From: Novosphingobium sp. SG919
GTDB lineage: Bacteria; Pseudomonadota; Alphaproteobacteria; Sphingomonadales; Sphingomonadaceae
NCBI RefSeq assembly: GCF_012932495.1
Contig: NZ_JABCNG010000001.1
Coordinates: 1,674,001-1,738,000, forward strand
Direction of reading: 5' to 3'
Length of the DNA: 64,000 nt
The notes under the pieces were generated by a model that did no database searches, was not told the DNA's origin, and was given only the letters and a program-made list of their open reading frames with translations. The position numbers were made by a program, and so were the translations under genes. Below, piece by piece: positions 34,754-42,910 of the stretch (its first letter is position 1; each line of letters opens with the position of its first letter).

Positions 34754-35843
34754 GCTCTTGGCCGTGGCGGCGCTGCTGGCGCTGTCTGCCACGGCGCAAG
34801 CGGCGCCGGAAAAGCGCCCAGATGCACGCAAGGTGATCATCGACGACGATGGCTTTGGCCTGATGCAGGTGATGCTGCTGTCTTCGCCCGATGTGGAGGT
34901 GCTGGGTCTCACCACGGTTTCGGGCAATGCCTGGGAAAACCGGGTCAGGGCGCAGGCGCTGCGTGGGCTGGAATGGATCGGGCGCACCGATGTGCCGGTG
35001 GTTCCGGGCGCCACGTTCCCACTGCTCAATTCCGAAGTGCTGACGGAGCGGTGGGAGAAGGACCACGGGCCCCTGGTGTTCAAGGGCGCGTTCATGAAGC
35101 GCTGGGTGGAAGACACCCAGCAGGCGCCGCCGCCCTATCACGGGCCCAACGATCCGGTAGACCTGCCGGGTGGCAACCCCACCACGCACGCTGTTGACGA
35201 GATCGCCGCCAATTTCCTGATCCGCATGGTGCACAAGTATCCCGGCCAGATCACCATCGTGGCCTGCGGGCCGATGACCAACCTGGCGCTGGCGCAGCGG
35301 CTGGACCCGGCGTTTGCCGGCCTGGCGCGCGAACTGGTCTACATGGGTGGCAGCCTGGCGCCGCGCCAGGTGATCGACAACCGCGCCGCCGCCGATTTCG
35401 CGCGGGAATTCGTCAACACCCCGCGCCGCGAATTCAACATCCGCTTCGATCCCGAGGCGGCCAGCATCATGGCCCGTGCGCCCTGGCGCAAGATCACGAT
35501 GGTGCCGGTCGATCCTTCCACCGCAACGCAGCTCAGCCCCGCGTTGATCGCGCGGCTGGGCAAGGCCGCACGGCCGGGCGTGGACCGCTTCGTCACGGCG
35601 CTGGAGCCCGGTTTCCCGCTATGGGACGAGATTGCCGCCGCGGTCTGGCTCGATCCCGCGCTGGTGGCCACGCATTGCCGGCTGTATATCGATTTCGAAA
35701 GCCAGCAGGGCGCCGGCTATGGCGATACGCTCAGTTGGGACGAGGCCTATCACCCCGGCCTGGGCGAGCAGGCGCAGGACGTCATCCTGGCGATCGACGT
35801 GCCCAAGCTGGAAACGATGCTGGCGCGGCTGGTCGGGAAATAG
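34737..35843 (+). CDS. Exported nucleoside hydrolase-like protein with altered metal site
   Basis: A 368-residue member of the inosine-uridine nucleoside hydrolase family with a signal peptide (LAVAALLALSATAQA), so periplasmic. The calcium motif DTDPGIDD of the family is here DDDGFGLM (residues 36-43): the first aspartates are kept and the last two are replaced by Leu and Met. IVACGPMTNLALAQRL and LWDEIAAAVWLDP match the family. It might still cleave nucleosides with a changed site, or bind them. Last gene of the operon; its start overlaps ade by 17 bases. Confidence 0.78.
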   Translation: MLRHIKLLAVAALLALSATAQAAPEKRPDARKVIIDDDGFGLMQVMLLSSPDVEVLGLTTVSGNAWENRVRAQALRGLEWIGRTDVPVVPGATFPLLNSEVLTERWEKDHGPLVFKGAFMKRWVEDTQQAPPPYHGPNDPVDLPGGNPTTHAVDEIAANFLIRMVHKYPGQITIVACGPMTNLALAQRLDPAFAGLARELVYMGGSLAPRQVIDNRAAADFAREFVNTPRREFNIRFDPEAASIMARAPWRKITMVPVDPSTATQLSPALIARLGKAARPGVDRFVTALEPGFPLWDEIAAAVWLDPALVATHCRLYIDFESQQGAGYGDTLSWDEAYHPGLGEQAQDVILAIDVPKLETMLARLVGK

Positions 35844-35851
35844 AAGGCGGT

Positions 35852-36373
35852 TCAGGCCAGCCGTTCGGGCACTTCGTTGGCCTGGCCGGTCAGCGTTTCG
35901 GTGGTGGCGACCGCTTCCCACGGGAACACGAACCAGCGCTTGTCGGTGGTGCGGTCGATCGTCTGCACCGCATAGTCCACGGTTTCGAGCGACACCGCGT
36001 TGTTGATCATCACCGCAAAGCGCAGGTGGTCTTCCACCGTATCGTGCGCGCGCAGCAGGCGGCGCAACTGGGCGATGGTGCGGCCGGAATCGTTGATATC
36101 GTCGATGATCAGGATGCGCTGGCCGGCCTTGGTCATCGTGGCGAGCTTGACCAGCAGTTCGTCGGCAAAGCCGGGCACTTTGGCCGACTGGTCGATCGAC
36201 AGCATCGGCACATCCAGGATCTGGCTCATGTAGACCGCCGGGACCAGCCCGCCGCGCCCGATGCCGACGACGAAATCGGGCTTCCAATCGCCCGCGCCCA
36301 CGGTGTGCGACAGCGTGCGCACGATCGCCAGGAAATCGTCATAGGCGATATAATCGAAAACAGGCTGGGTCAT
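35852..36373 (-). CDS. Purine phosphoribosyltransferase (hypoxanthine/xanthine type)
   Basis: A 173-residue PRTase with the PRPP-binding motif RILIIDDINDSGRTIA and the upstream VVGIGRGGLVPAVYM loop. It would salvage a purine base to the nucleotide. The ATG at 36373 gives a normal N-terminus. It is convergent to the operon on the other strand, 8 bases from the nucleoside hydrolase stop, and co-directional with the LysR gene upstream. Substrate preference among hypoxanthine, xanthine and guanine is not readable. Confidence 0.85.
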   Translation of the reverse strand: MTQPVFDYIAYDDFLAIVRTLSHTVGAGDWKPDFVVGIGRGGLVPAVYMSQILDVPMLSIDQSAKVPGFADELLVKLATMTKAGQRILIIDDINDSGRTIAQLRRLLRAHDTVEDHLRFAVMINNAVSLETVDYAVQTIDRTTDKRWFVFPWEAVATTETLTGQANEVPERLA

Positions 36374-36467
36374 GGCGCAGGTCCGCGTGGGATAGGGGAA
36401 AGCAGAAGGCGGGTGGCCACCCGTTCCGGCCAGTCCCGATTCGAAGTAGCCGCCCTTACAGGCTTGC

Positions 36468-37385
36468 TTAACTGGGGTCCATATAGTCGAGCGCGGTAAA
36501 GCTGTTCTGGATTTCCTGAAGCACGACATCGGCGGCATAGGACGTGGCGCGCGATGTGGCCGTGCACAGCGCCAGAGTCATCGGCTTGAGCACCGGGTCG
36601 GTAAGCGGGACGAATGCCAAAAGGCCGCCTCGCACTTCGTTGGCCACGTCGAGCGAGGTGAGCAGGCCCAGGCCCACGCCTTCGAGCACGAGCGACGTGA
36701 TCATCTGGATATTGTCGGATGAAGCCTTGCGCTCCAGCGGCATTTTCGACGTGCCGGCCAGCACCTGGACCTGCTGCGCCACGGCCAGCGGCGGCGCGGG
36801 CAGGATCATCGGCATGCCGGCGCAGGCAGAAAACCGGGCCGAGGCGCGGGCGGCAAAGGGATGGTCTGCCGGCACGACGAAGCCCAGGCGGATATTGGCA
36901 TAAGCCAGCACGGTAAGATCGCGAAAGGTCTGCGGATCGAAGCAGATGCCAAAATCGACCTCGCCGCTGGCGATGGCCCCGCGGATGTGCTCGTTGGCCA
37001 TCACCCGCACGTCCACGGTGATCCCGGGATAGCGGTTCTGGATCGTGCGGATGCGCGCCGGGATGTAGCCCTTGGTGAGCGCGTCCATGATCGCGATGGT
37101 CACGTGCCCGCGCTTGAGCCCGCGCAAATCCTCGATCTGGGCGCGCACGTCGATCAAGCCTTTTTGCCAGCGCGTGCCGGCGGCCATCACGATTTCACCC
37201 GCAGCGGTCAGGCGCAGGCCCGTGGGCAGCCGCTCGAACAACGGCATGCCCAGTTCGGCTTCGGCATTGAGGATCTGGCGATCGATCGCCGAGGCCGAGA
37301 CATTGAGTTCGTCGGCCGCCTTACGAATGGAGCCCAGCCGGCCAACGGTCATGAAGTAGCGGAGGAAGCGGGAGAAGGCTGGCAT
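36468..37385 (-). CDS. LysR family regulator of the purine island (inferred)
   Basis: A 305-residue LysR-type protein with an N-terminal HTH (LGSIRKAADELNVSASAIDRQILNAE) and an effector domain (ARIRTIQNRYPGITVDVRV; GEVDFGICFDP). The ATG at 37385 (MPAFSRF) was chosen; a TTG at 37409 would read into the regulatory element. It sits among the purine genes, and copy B of the 39-bp element lies 15-53 bases upstream of its start, between it and the divergent NUP gene. Binding of a purine intermediate is inferred. Confidence 0.88.
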   Translation of the reverse strand: MPAFSRFLRYFMTVGRLGSIRKAADELNVSASAIDRQILNAEAELGMPLFERLPTGLRLTAAGEIVMAAGTRWQKGLIDVRAQIEDLRGLKRGHVTIAIMDALTKGYIPARIRTIQNRYPGITVDVRVMANEHIRGAIASGEVDFGICFDPQTFRDLTVLAYANIRLGFVVPADHPFAARASARFSACAGMPMILPAPPLAVAQQVQVLAGTSKMPLERKASSDNIQMITSLVLEGVGLGLLTSLDVANEVRGGLLAFVPLTDPVLKPMTLALCTATSRATSYAADVVLQEIQNSFTALDYMDPS

Positions 37386-37399
37386 TTGGGGGCTCTCTA

Positions 37400-37438
37400 A
37401 TTTTTGCAACGCTCTGTCAAATTCATTGTGATTGATTG
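37400..37438. promoter_or_regulatory. Purine-island regulatory element, copy B (LysR/NUP divergent region)
   Basis: The second copy of the 39-bp element begins ATTTTTGCAAC and ends TGATTGATTG. It is least conserved in its right half, but a further GATTGCAACGCC follows at once. On the plus strand ATTGAT (37431-37436) could be the -35 box of the NUP gene, with a weak TTAGCA -10 at 37455-37460. The position next to the lysR start fits autoregulation. Confidence 0.65.
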
Positions 37439-37496
37439 CAACGCCATAAGTCTTTTAGCAAGCTTCAGACACAAAATATCATTCAGGGAACGTGTT

Positions 37497-38666
37497 TTGG
37501 GGCGCATAACGGCAGCGAGGCCCGGCAATCAGCCAGGGGCCATCAAAAGGCTTGTGACCACGGGCAGCGCGATGATCGCGGCGCTTGCACTTGCCATGCC
37601 GCTGTCTTCGCACGCGGCCGAACCCGCGCTGCCGGCCGTGCCGGCGGTGCAGGCGATCCCGGTCAAGGTCATGGTGATCGCCAATTTCGAGCCCGGCGCC
37701 GATACTGGCGACGCGCCGGGAGAATTCCAGCTTTGGGCAGAGCGCGAGCACCTGGACGAAGTAATCCCGGTGCGTGGCGCGCTGCATCCGCTGCGCCGCA
37801 ACGCCGACGGGCTCTATGGCATGGTGTGGGGCGATGCCCATTCGCTGGTGGTCACGCCCGAAATCCAGTTGATGGCGCTGCTGCTCGATCCGCGCTTTGA
37901 TTTCTCGCACACCTATTGGCTGTTTACCGGCATTTCCGGCGCGGATCCCAAGGCGGCCTCGGTAGGCAGCGCCGCCTGGGCGCGCTGGGTGGTGAGCGGC
38001 GACGCGCTGCGCGAGTTCGCCGAGGCCGATGTGCCCAAGGGCTGGCCTTATGGCCTCTTTGCCATTGGCGCCAAGGCACCGGGGCAATTGCCGCAATCGG
38101 CCGACAGCTTTGGCGGGATGACCGACACCAGCTCGCTGGGCATGGCCGTGCCGCTCAACCAGGGATTGGCGCAATGGGCCTTTGCGCTCAGCAAGGACAC
38201 GCCGATCCCCGATACGCCCGCGCTCAAGGCCGCGCGGGCGCGGTGGAAAGGCTTTCCCCAGGCGCAGCGTCCGCCTTTCGTGCTGATGGGCGAAACGCTG
38301 GGTGCGCTGCGCTATTGGCACGGCGCCGGGCGCACGCAATGGGCACGCGATTGGGTCAAGCTGTGGACCCAGGGCCAAGGCCGCTTCGTGATGACCAACA
38401 TGGAAAGCCAGTTGATGGCCGGCACCATGCTGGCTGCCAGCCGGGCGGGTCTGGTGGACATGAGCCGGGTGATGGTGCTGCGCAGTGCCAGCAACCCCTC
38501 GATGCCGCCACCGGGCCAATCGCCGCTGGCAAGCGTCGGGGACGAAGGACCGGGCCAGGTCGCCGCCTATGAAGCAAACTATCGCGTTGGCGCGGTGGTC
38601 GTGCATCGGCTGTTGGCGGATTGGCCGCGCTATCGCGACAGCGTACCGAGCGCGGGCCAGCCATGA
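37497..38666 (+). CDS. NUP-family periplasmic protein ('purine nucleoside permease')
   Basis: A 389-residue NUP-domain protein with a signal sequence (SAMIAALALAMPLSSHA). No multiple membrane helices are seen, so the name 'permease' does not fit. The core resembles purine phosphorylases: WLFTGISGADPKAASVGSAAW matches their glycine-rich motif, and MTNMESQLMAGTMLAA followed by VMVLRSASN matches the DMES ... IRSISD segment. A periplasmic nucleosidase or nucleoside-binding role is inferred. The TTG at 37497 was chosen for AGGGA 7 bases upstream; GTG 37554 or ATG 37572 are alternatives. Confidence 0.72.
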   Translation: MGRITAARPGNQPGAIKRLVTTGSAMIAALALAMPLSSHAAEPALPAVPAVQAIPVKVMVIANFEPGADTGDAPGEFQLWAEREHLDEVIPVRGALHPLRRNADGLYGMVWGDAHSLVVTPEIQLMALLLDPRFDFSHTYWLFTGISGADPKAASVGSAAWARWVVSGDALREFAEADVPKGWPYGLFAIGAKAPGQLPQSADSFGGMTDTSSLGMAVPLNQGLAQWAFALSKDTPIPDTPALKAARARWKGFPQAQRPPFVLMGETLGALRYWHGAGRTQWARDWVKLWTQGQGRFVMTNMESQLMAGTMLAASRAGLVDMSRVMVLRSASNPSMPPPGQSPLASVGDEGPGQVAAYEANYRVGAVVVHRLLADWPRYRDSVPSAGQP

Positions 38667-40252
38667 GGCTGGGGGCTGCCAAAGCCGCGCTATTGGCGGG
38701 GGGGCTGGCCTTTGGCCTGGCCGGCGCTGCGCCGCTCTGGGGCAAGTCTGGCACGCCCATGTTGATGCATGCAAACGGGGCACGCGAAGCGGCCATGGGC
38801 GCGATCCTGGCCGAGGCCGCGCGCGATCCGGGTGAGTTGCGCCTGCTGCTGCGATCCTTTCCCAAGGGCGGCGACCTGCACAACCATCTGTCGGGCGCTC
38901 TCTATGCCGAAGACATGATCGGCTGGGCCGGGCGCAAGGGGCTGTGCGTGGCGGCGGATGGCGCCGGCTTTGCCTCTCCGCCATGCGCACCGGGCAGCGA
39001 TGCGGCCAGCCTGGGGGCAACCCAGCCCGCGCTCTATGCCAGGCTGGTAGACAGCCTGTCCACGCGCGCCTGGCAATCCGGGGTAGGGGCGGGTGCCACC
39101 AGCGGCCATGACCAGTTCTTTGCCACGTTCGATCGTTTTGCACCTGCCTTGGTGGGCGAAGACGCCCAGGCCATGATCGCGGCGCGGCGCCAGGCGGCCC
39201 GCGATGGCCTGCTGTATCTGGAACTGGACCACAACCCGCCCGCGCTGCTGGGCGCTGCCCTGTCTGCCCCGGCCCAGTCGCTCGACATGGCTGGCCTGCC
39301 CGCTTTCCTGGCTCAAGAGGGGCCGCGCCTGGCCGCGCTGGTTCCGGCCATGCGCGCGCAGATCGATGCAGAGGAAGCCGAAGCCCGCGCTGGCATGGCT
39401 TGCGGCACGCCCCGTGCAGAGCCGGGCTGCGCGGTGGTGGTCCATTACCTGGCATGGGCGCTGCGCGACGTGCCGCCCGCGGCGGTGTTTCGCGCGCTGA
39501 TCCTCGCCTTCGCCTTGGCCGAGCAGGACCCGCGCTTTGTTGGCGCCAATATCGTCCAGCCCGAAGACTGGCCCGTGGCCCGCGCCGATTACGATCTGCA
39601 CATGGCGATGTTCCGCCTGCTGGAACAGCGCCATCCCGGCGTCGCCGTCTCGATGCATGCGGGCGAACTGGCATTTGGCCAGGTTCCGCCCGCAGACCTG
39701 GGCGATCATATCGAAAAGGCAGTCGCCTCGGGCGCGCGGCGCATCGGCCATGGTGTCGATATCGCCTTTGAAGACCACGGCCGGCAAACCCTGGCGCGCA
39801 TGGCCCGCGATGGCGTGGCCGTGGAAATCAACCTCACCAGCAATGCCGTGATCCTGGGGGTGAAGGGCGCCGATCATCCGCTGGCGCTCTATCGCCGCTA
39901 CGGCGTGCCGGTCGTGCTCGCCACCGACGACCAGGGCGTGCTGCGCACCGACCTTACCAACGAATACGTCCGGGCCGTGCGCGAGCAGGGCCTGGGCTAT
40001 GCCGATCTCAAGGCCATCACGCGCGCCAGCCTGGAATACAGCTTCCTGCCCGGCGCCAGCCTGTGGCGCGCCCATGAGCCCGGCCAATGGGCCGCGCCCT
40101 GTGCCAACGCGGCACTGGCAACCGCCGCCTGCCAGGCCTTCCTTGCCGGCAGCGAAAAGGCCCGCCTGCAAATTGAACTGGAACGCAGGCTTGACCGGTT
40201 CGAGGCCGAAGAGATCGCACAAGCGACCCAAGTTTCGAAGAAAGCAGCATAA
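38663..40252 (+). CDS. Exported adenosine deaminase-like hydrolase (ADGF/CECR1-like)
   Basis: A 529-residue amidohydrolase with an N-terminal signal (AALLAGGLAFGLAGAA), so periplasmic or secreted. The metal motif KGGDLHNHLSG is near residue 72, followed by VSMHAGELAFG, RRIGHGVDIAFE, VEINLTSNAVI and VVLATDDQGVLRTDLTNEY, matching adenosine deaminases. The length and the large insert between the HxH and the later motifs fit the extracellular growth-factor type (ADGF). It would turn adenosine into inosine outside the cytosol. The ATG at 38663 overlaps the NUP stop. Confidence 0.85.
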   Translation: MRLGAAKAALLAGGLAFGLAGAAPLWGKSGTPMLMHANGAREAAMGAILAEAARDPGELRLLLRSFPKGGDLHNHLSGALYAEDMIGWAGRKGLCVAADGAGFASPPCAPGSDAASLGATQPALYARLVDSLSTRAWQSGVGAGATSGHDQFFATFDRFAPALVGEDAQAMIAARRQAARDGLLYLELDHNPPALLGAALSAPAQSLDMAGLPAFLAQEGPRLAALVPAMRAQIDAEEAEARAGMACGTPRAEPGCAVVVHYLAWALRDVPPAAVFRALILAFALAEQDPRFVGANIVQPEDWPVARADYDLHMAMFRLLEQRHPGVAVSMHAGELAFGQVPPADLGDHIEKAVASGARRIGHGVDIAFEDHGRQTLARMARDGVAVEINLTSNAVILGVKGADHPLALYRRYGVPVVLATDDQGVLRTDLTNEYVRAVREQGLGYADLKAITRASLEYSFLPGASLWRAHEPGQWAAPCANAALATAACQAFLAGSEKARLQIELERRLDRFEAEEIAQATQVSKKAA

Positions 40253-40361
40253 TTACAAAGGCATAAAATCAAAGCCAGGCCCGGGAGGGGCGCGAAGGCG
40301 AAAAAACAGCAACGGACGGCGCGCCCACCGCGGCGCGGCCCGATCATGGGGGTTATTGAAA

Positions 40362-42854
40362 ATGAGCAAGATGCAAGCACGGCCGCACCAACCCACACCC
40401 ACGCGCGCCACATCCACGCGAGCAGGGCGCCGCGCCCTGGTGGCCCTGGCCCTGTTGGCCGGCACCGCCATGGCCCGTCCGGCCCTGGCCGACCAGGCCG
40501 CTCCAGCGCCGGAAGCCGATGGCGACAAGCCCGAAATCGTCGTGTCGGGTTCGCTCGGCGCGCTGCCTCTGAAGGACGTCGGCTCGGTCTTCGGGTTCGA
40601 CAAGACCCTGGCCGAAACGCCGCGCGCGGCTTCGTCGGTCAGTTCCGAACAGCTTGAACGCTTTGGCATCACCCAGATCTACGATCTCGTCAGCCAGGTG
40701 CCCGGCACGTTCACCAGCTCGTTCTTCGGCACCGGCGGCGCGCTCGACATTCGCGGCACCCCCGGCGAAGTCTATTTCCGTGGCATGCTGCGCCTGGAAA
40801 ACCCGGGCAACTATCCCACCCCGATCGCCGCGGCCGACCGCATCGACATCGTGCGCGGCCCCGCCTCGCCGATCTATGGTCCGTCCAAGACCGGCGGCTA
40901 CATGAACTTCGTGCCCAAGACGGCGCGCGCCGCCAATGGCACCTATGCGCCCGAGGCGCACGGCTTCCTCAGCTATGACACAGGCAGCTGGGCGCGCAGC
41001 GTGCTCAAGGGCAGCGTGACCGGCCCCGGCAAGATCGGCGACCACCAGTTCGGCTACAGCCTCTATGCCGAAAACGAGGATTCGGGCAGCTATTACCGCA
41101 ATATCCACCCGCGCAACCTGGTGCTTTCGGCGGCGTTCGACACCGACATCACCAGCAACCTGCGCACCGAATTCGGCGGCATGTACCAGAAGTTCCGCGG
41201 CCAGCAAAATGGCGGCTGGAACCGCCTGACGCAGGATCTGGTCGATAACGGCACTTACATCACCGGCAATGCCAGCACCTCGGTCGATACCAATGGCGAT
41301 GGCCAGATTTCGCGCTCGGAAGCCTACGCCGCCAATGGTGGCAAGGGCTTGACCATCTTCGGTTCTTTCGGCTGCGGCGGCGGCATCGGCGCTTCGGGCT
41401 GGACCGACGCCTGCCTCAAGGCGAACTATCCCGATCTGGCGCTGGTCAACCCCGGCACCACCAAGCTGAGCAAGCGTGACACGCTGACCGGCCCCAACGA
41501 CAAGCTCAACAACGACCAGAAGACGTTCTATTTCGACCTGATCTGGACCGGGCCGGGCAAGCTCGAGATCAAGAACCAAGTCTTCTACGACGGCACCAAG
41601 AATCTCAACGAGAACTATTACGGCTTCTCGCAGATGATCGATTCCTACGTGCTGGAAGACAAGGTGGTGATCAGCGACAGCTTCACCACCTCGGGCGCCA
41701 AGATCTCGGTCCAGGCAGCGCCCTCGCTGCGCTACACCAAGTTCAAGTTTGCCGACGACTTTGGCGTGGAGCTGTGGAACCGGCCCGATATCACCACCGG
41801 CTATACCGCCGCGTCCACGCGCCAGCTTTCGACCGATTGCGATTGCGATTATTCGGATTACCTGAAGGGCCACTATCTCGATGTCGGCCTCGCCGGCCTC
41901 GTCGATGTCGATTTCGATTTCGGGCTGGACCTGATCGGCGGCCTGCGCTGGGACCATGTCCACGCGACGTCCACCGCGATCGTGTCCAAGTATGACCCCA
42001 CCGGCCTCCCCGCCGTGCCCAAGGCGACCGGCAACGACAGCGGCCTGTCGTGGAACGGCAGCATCTCCTATCGCACGCCGATCGGCCTGATCCCCTATTT
42101 CACCGCCTCGCGCCAATCGACCGTGGTGGCCGGGGAAGGGGCTGAAATCCAGCCGGCGGCAATCGCTTCGGGTACGTTCCTCTCGGCTTCGCGCCTCTAT
42201 GAAGCCGGGGTTAAGGGCGAATTCCTCGACAAGCGGCTCTATGCGGCGGTCTCGGTCTACAAGCAGGAGCGCACCGACGTCGTTTCCGACAGCCCGCTGA
42301 CCAACCAGTCGATCCGCACCAAGGGCGTCGAAGCCGAAGTGCGCTGGTCGATCGATCGCCACGCGCTGGTCACCGCCAACTACACCTATATCGACGTGGT
42401 CAATATCTCGGCGCTCTCCAGCGGCGGCTATTTCAACTACTTCGGCATCGGTGACCTGGTGAACGTCAAGGATGCCTCGCTCTATCTGGGCGGTAGCCAG
42501 ATCGGCTACCTGTTCCCGAGCACCAATTCCGAGGCACGCCGCCCCGGCATTCCGCACAACGTGGTTTCGGCCACCGGCACTTATGCGTTCGACAATGGCC
42601 TCGCGGTCAATGCCGACGTCAGCCATGTGGACTCGGTGTTCTCGGGCTATAGCCAGAAGGTGCGCCTGCCGGCCTATTGGCTGGTCAATGCCGGCGCTTC
42701 GTTCACCACGGGGCCGTGGCTGTTCCGCGCCGTGGTCAAGAACCTCAACAACGCCCGCTATTTCCGCGCGGGTGGCCAGGATCTGTTCGGGGCCGACATC
42801 GCGCTGCCGCAACAGCCGCGCAGCTTCCAGGCGACCATTCAGTACAAGTTCTGA
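40362..42854 (+). CDS. TonB-dependent outer-membrane receptor, purine compound importer candidate
   Basis: An 830-residue receptor. The signal peptide ends near ALA (about residue 43), a TonB box-like EIVVSG is at 58-63, and a plug domain follows (QIYDLVSQVPGTF; IRGTPGEVYFRGM; ADRIDIVRGPASPIYGPSKTGGYMNFVPK). A 22-strand barrel ends in SFQATIQYKF with the terminal Phe. Placed between the secreted adenosine deaminase and a second NUP gene, it probably takes purine nucleosides or related compounds through the outer membrane. Siderophore receptors have a similar fold; no iron genes are near. Confidence 0.87.
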   Translation: MSKMQARPHQPTPTRATSTRAGRRALVALALLAGTAMARPALADQAAPAPEADGDKPEIVVSGSLGALPLKDVGSVFGFDKTLAETPRAASSVSSEQLERFGITQIYDLVSQVPGTFTSSFFGTGGALDIRGTPGEVYFRGMLRLENPGNYPTPIAAADRIDIVRGPASPIYGPSKTGGYMNFVPKTARAANGTYAPEAHGFLSYDTGSWARSVLKGSVTGPGKIGDHQFGYSLYAENEDSGSYYRNIHPRNLVLSAAFDTDITSNLRTEFGGMYQKFRGQQNGGWNRLTQDLVDNGTYITGNASTSVDTNGDGQISRSEAYAANGGKGLTIFGSFGCGGGIGASGWTDACLKANYPDLALVNPGTTKLSKRDTLTGPNDKLNNDQKTFYFDLIWTGPGKLEIKNQVFYDGTKNLNENYYGFSQMIDSYVLEDKVVISDSFTTSGAKISVQAAPSLRYTKFKFADDFGVELWNRPDITTGYTAASTRQLSTDCDCDYSDYLKGHYLDVGLAGLVDVDFDFGLDLIGGLRWDHVHATSTAIVSKYDPTGLPAVPKATGNDSGLSWNGSISYRTPIGLIPYFTASRQSTVVAGEGAEIQPAAIASGTFLSASRLYEAGVKGEFLDKRLYAAVSVYKQERTDVVSDSPLTNQSIRTKGVEAEVRWSIDRHALVTANYTYIDVVNISALSSGGYFNYFGIGDLVNVKDASLYLGGSQIGYLFPSTNSEARRPGIPHNVVSATGTYAFDNGLAVNADVSHVDSVFSGYSQKVRLPAYWLVNAGASFTTGPWLFRAVVKNLNNARYFRAGGQDLFGADIALPQQPRSFQATIQYKF

Positions 42855-42862
42855 TCCCTCGG

Positions 42863-42890
42863 GCAGGGCGGCGGAGTTCTGCCGCCCTGC
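42863..42890 (+). terminator. GC-rich hairpin after the TonB receptor gene
   Basis: GCAGGGCGGC pairs with GCCGCCCTGC around an 8-base loop, starting 8 bases after the receptor stop. No T-run follows, so full termination is doubtful. It may be an attenuating or mRNA-stabilising hairpin that sets different levels for the receptor and the next gene. Confidence 0.5.
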
Positions 42891-42910
42891 CAACCTGTTA
42901 TCGGATAAAG

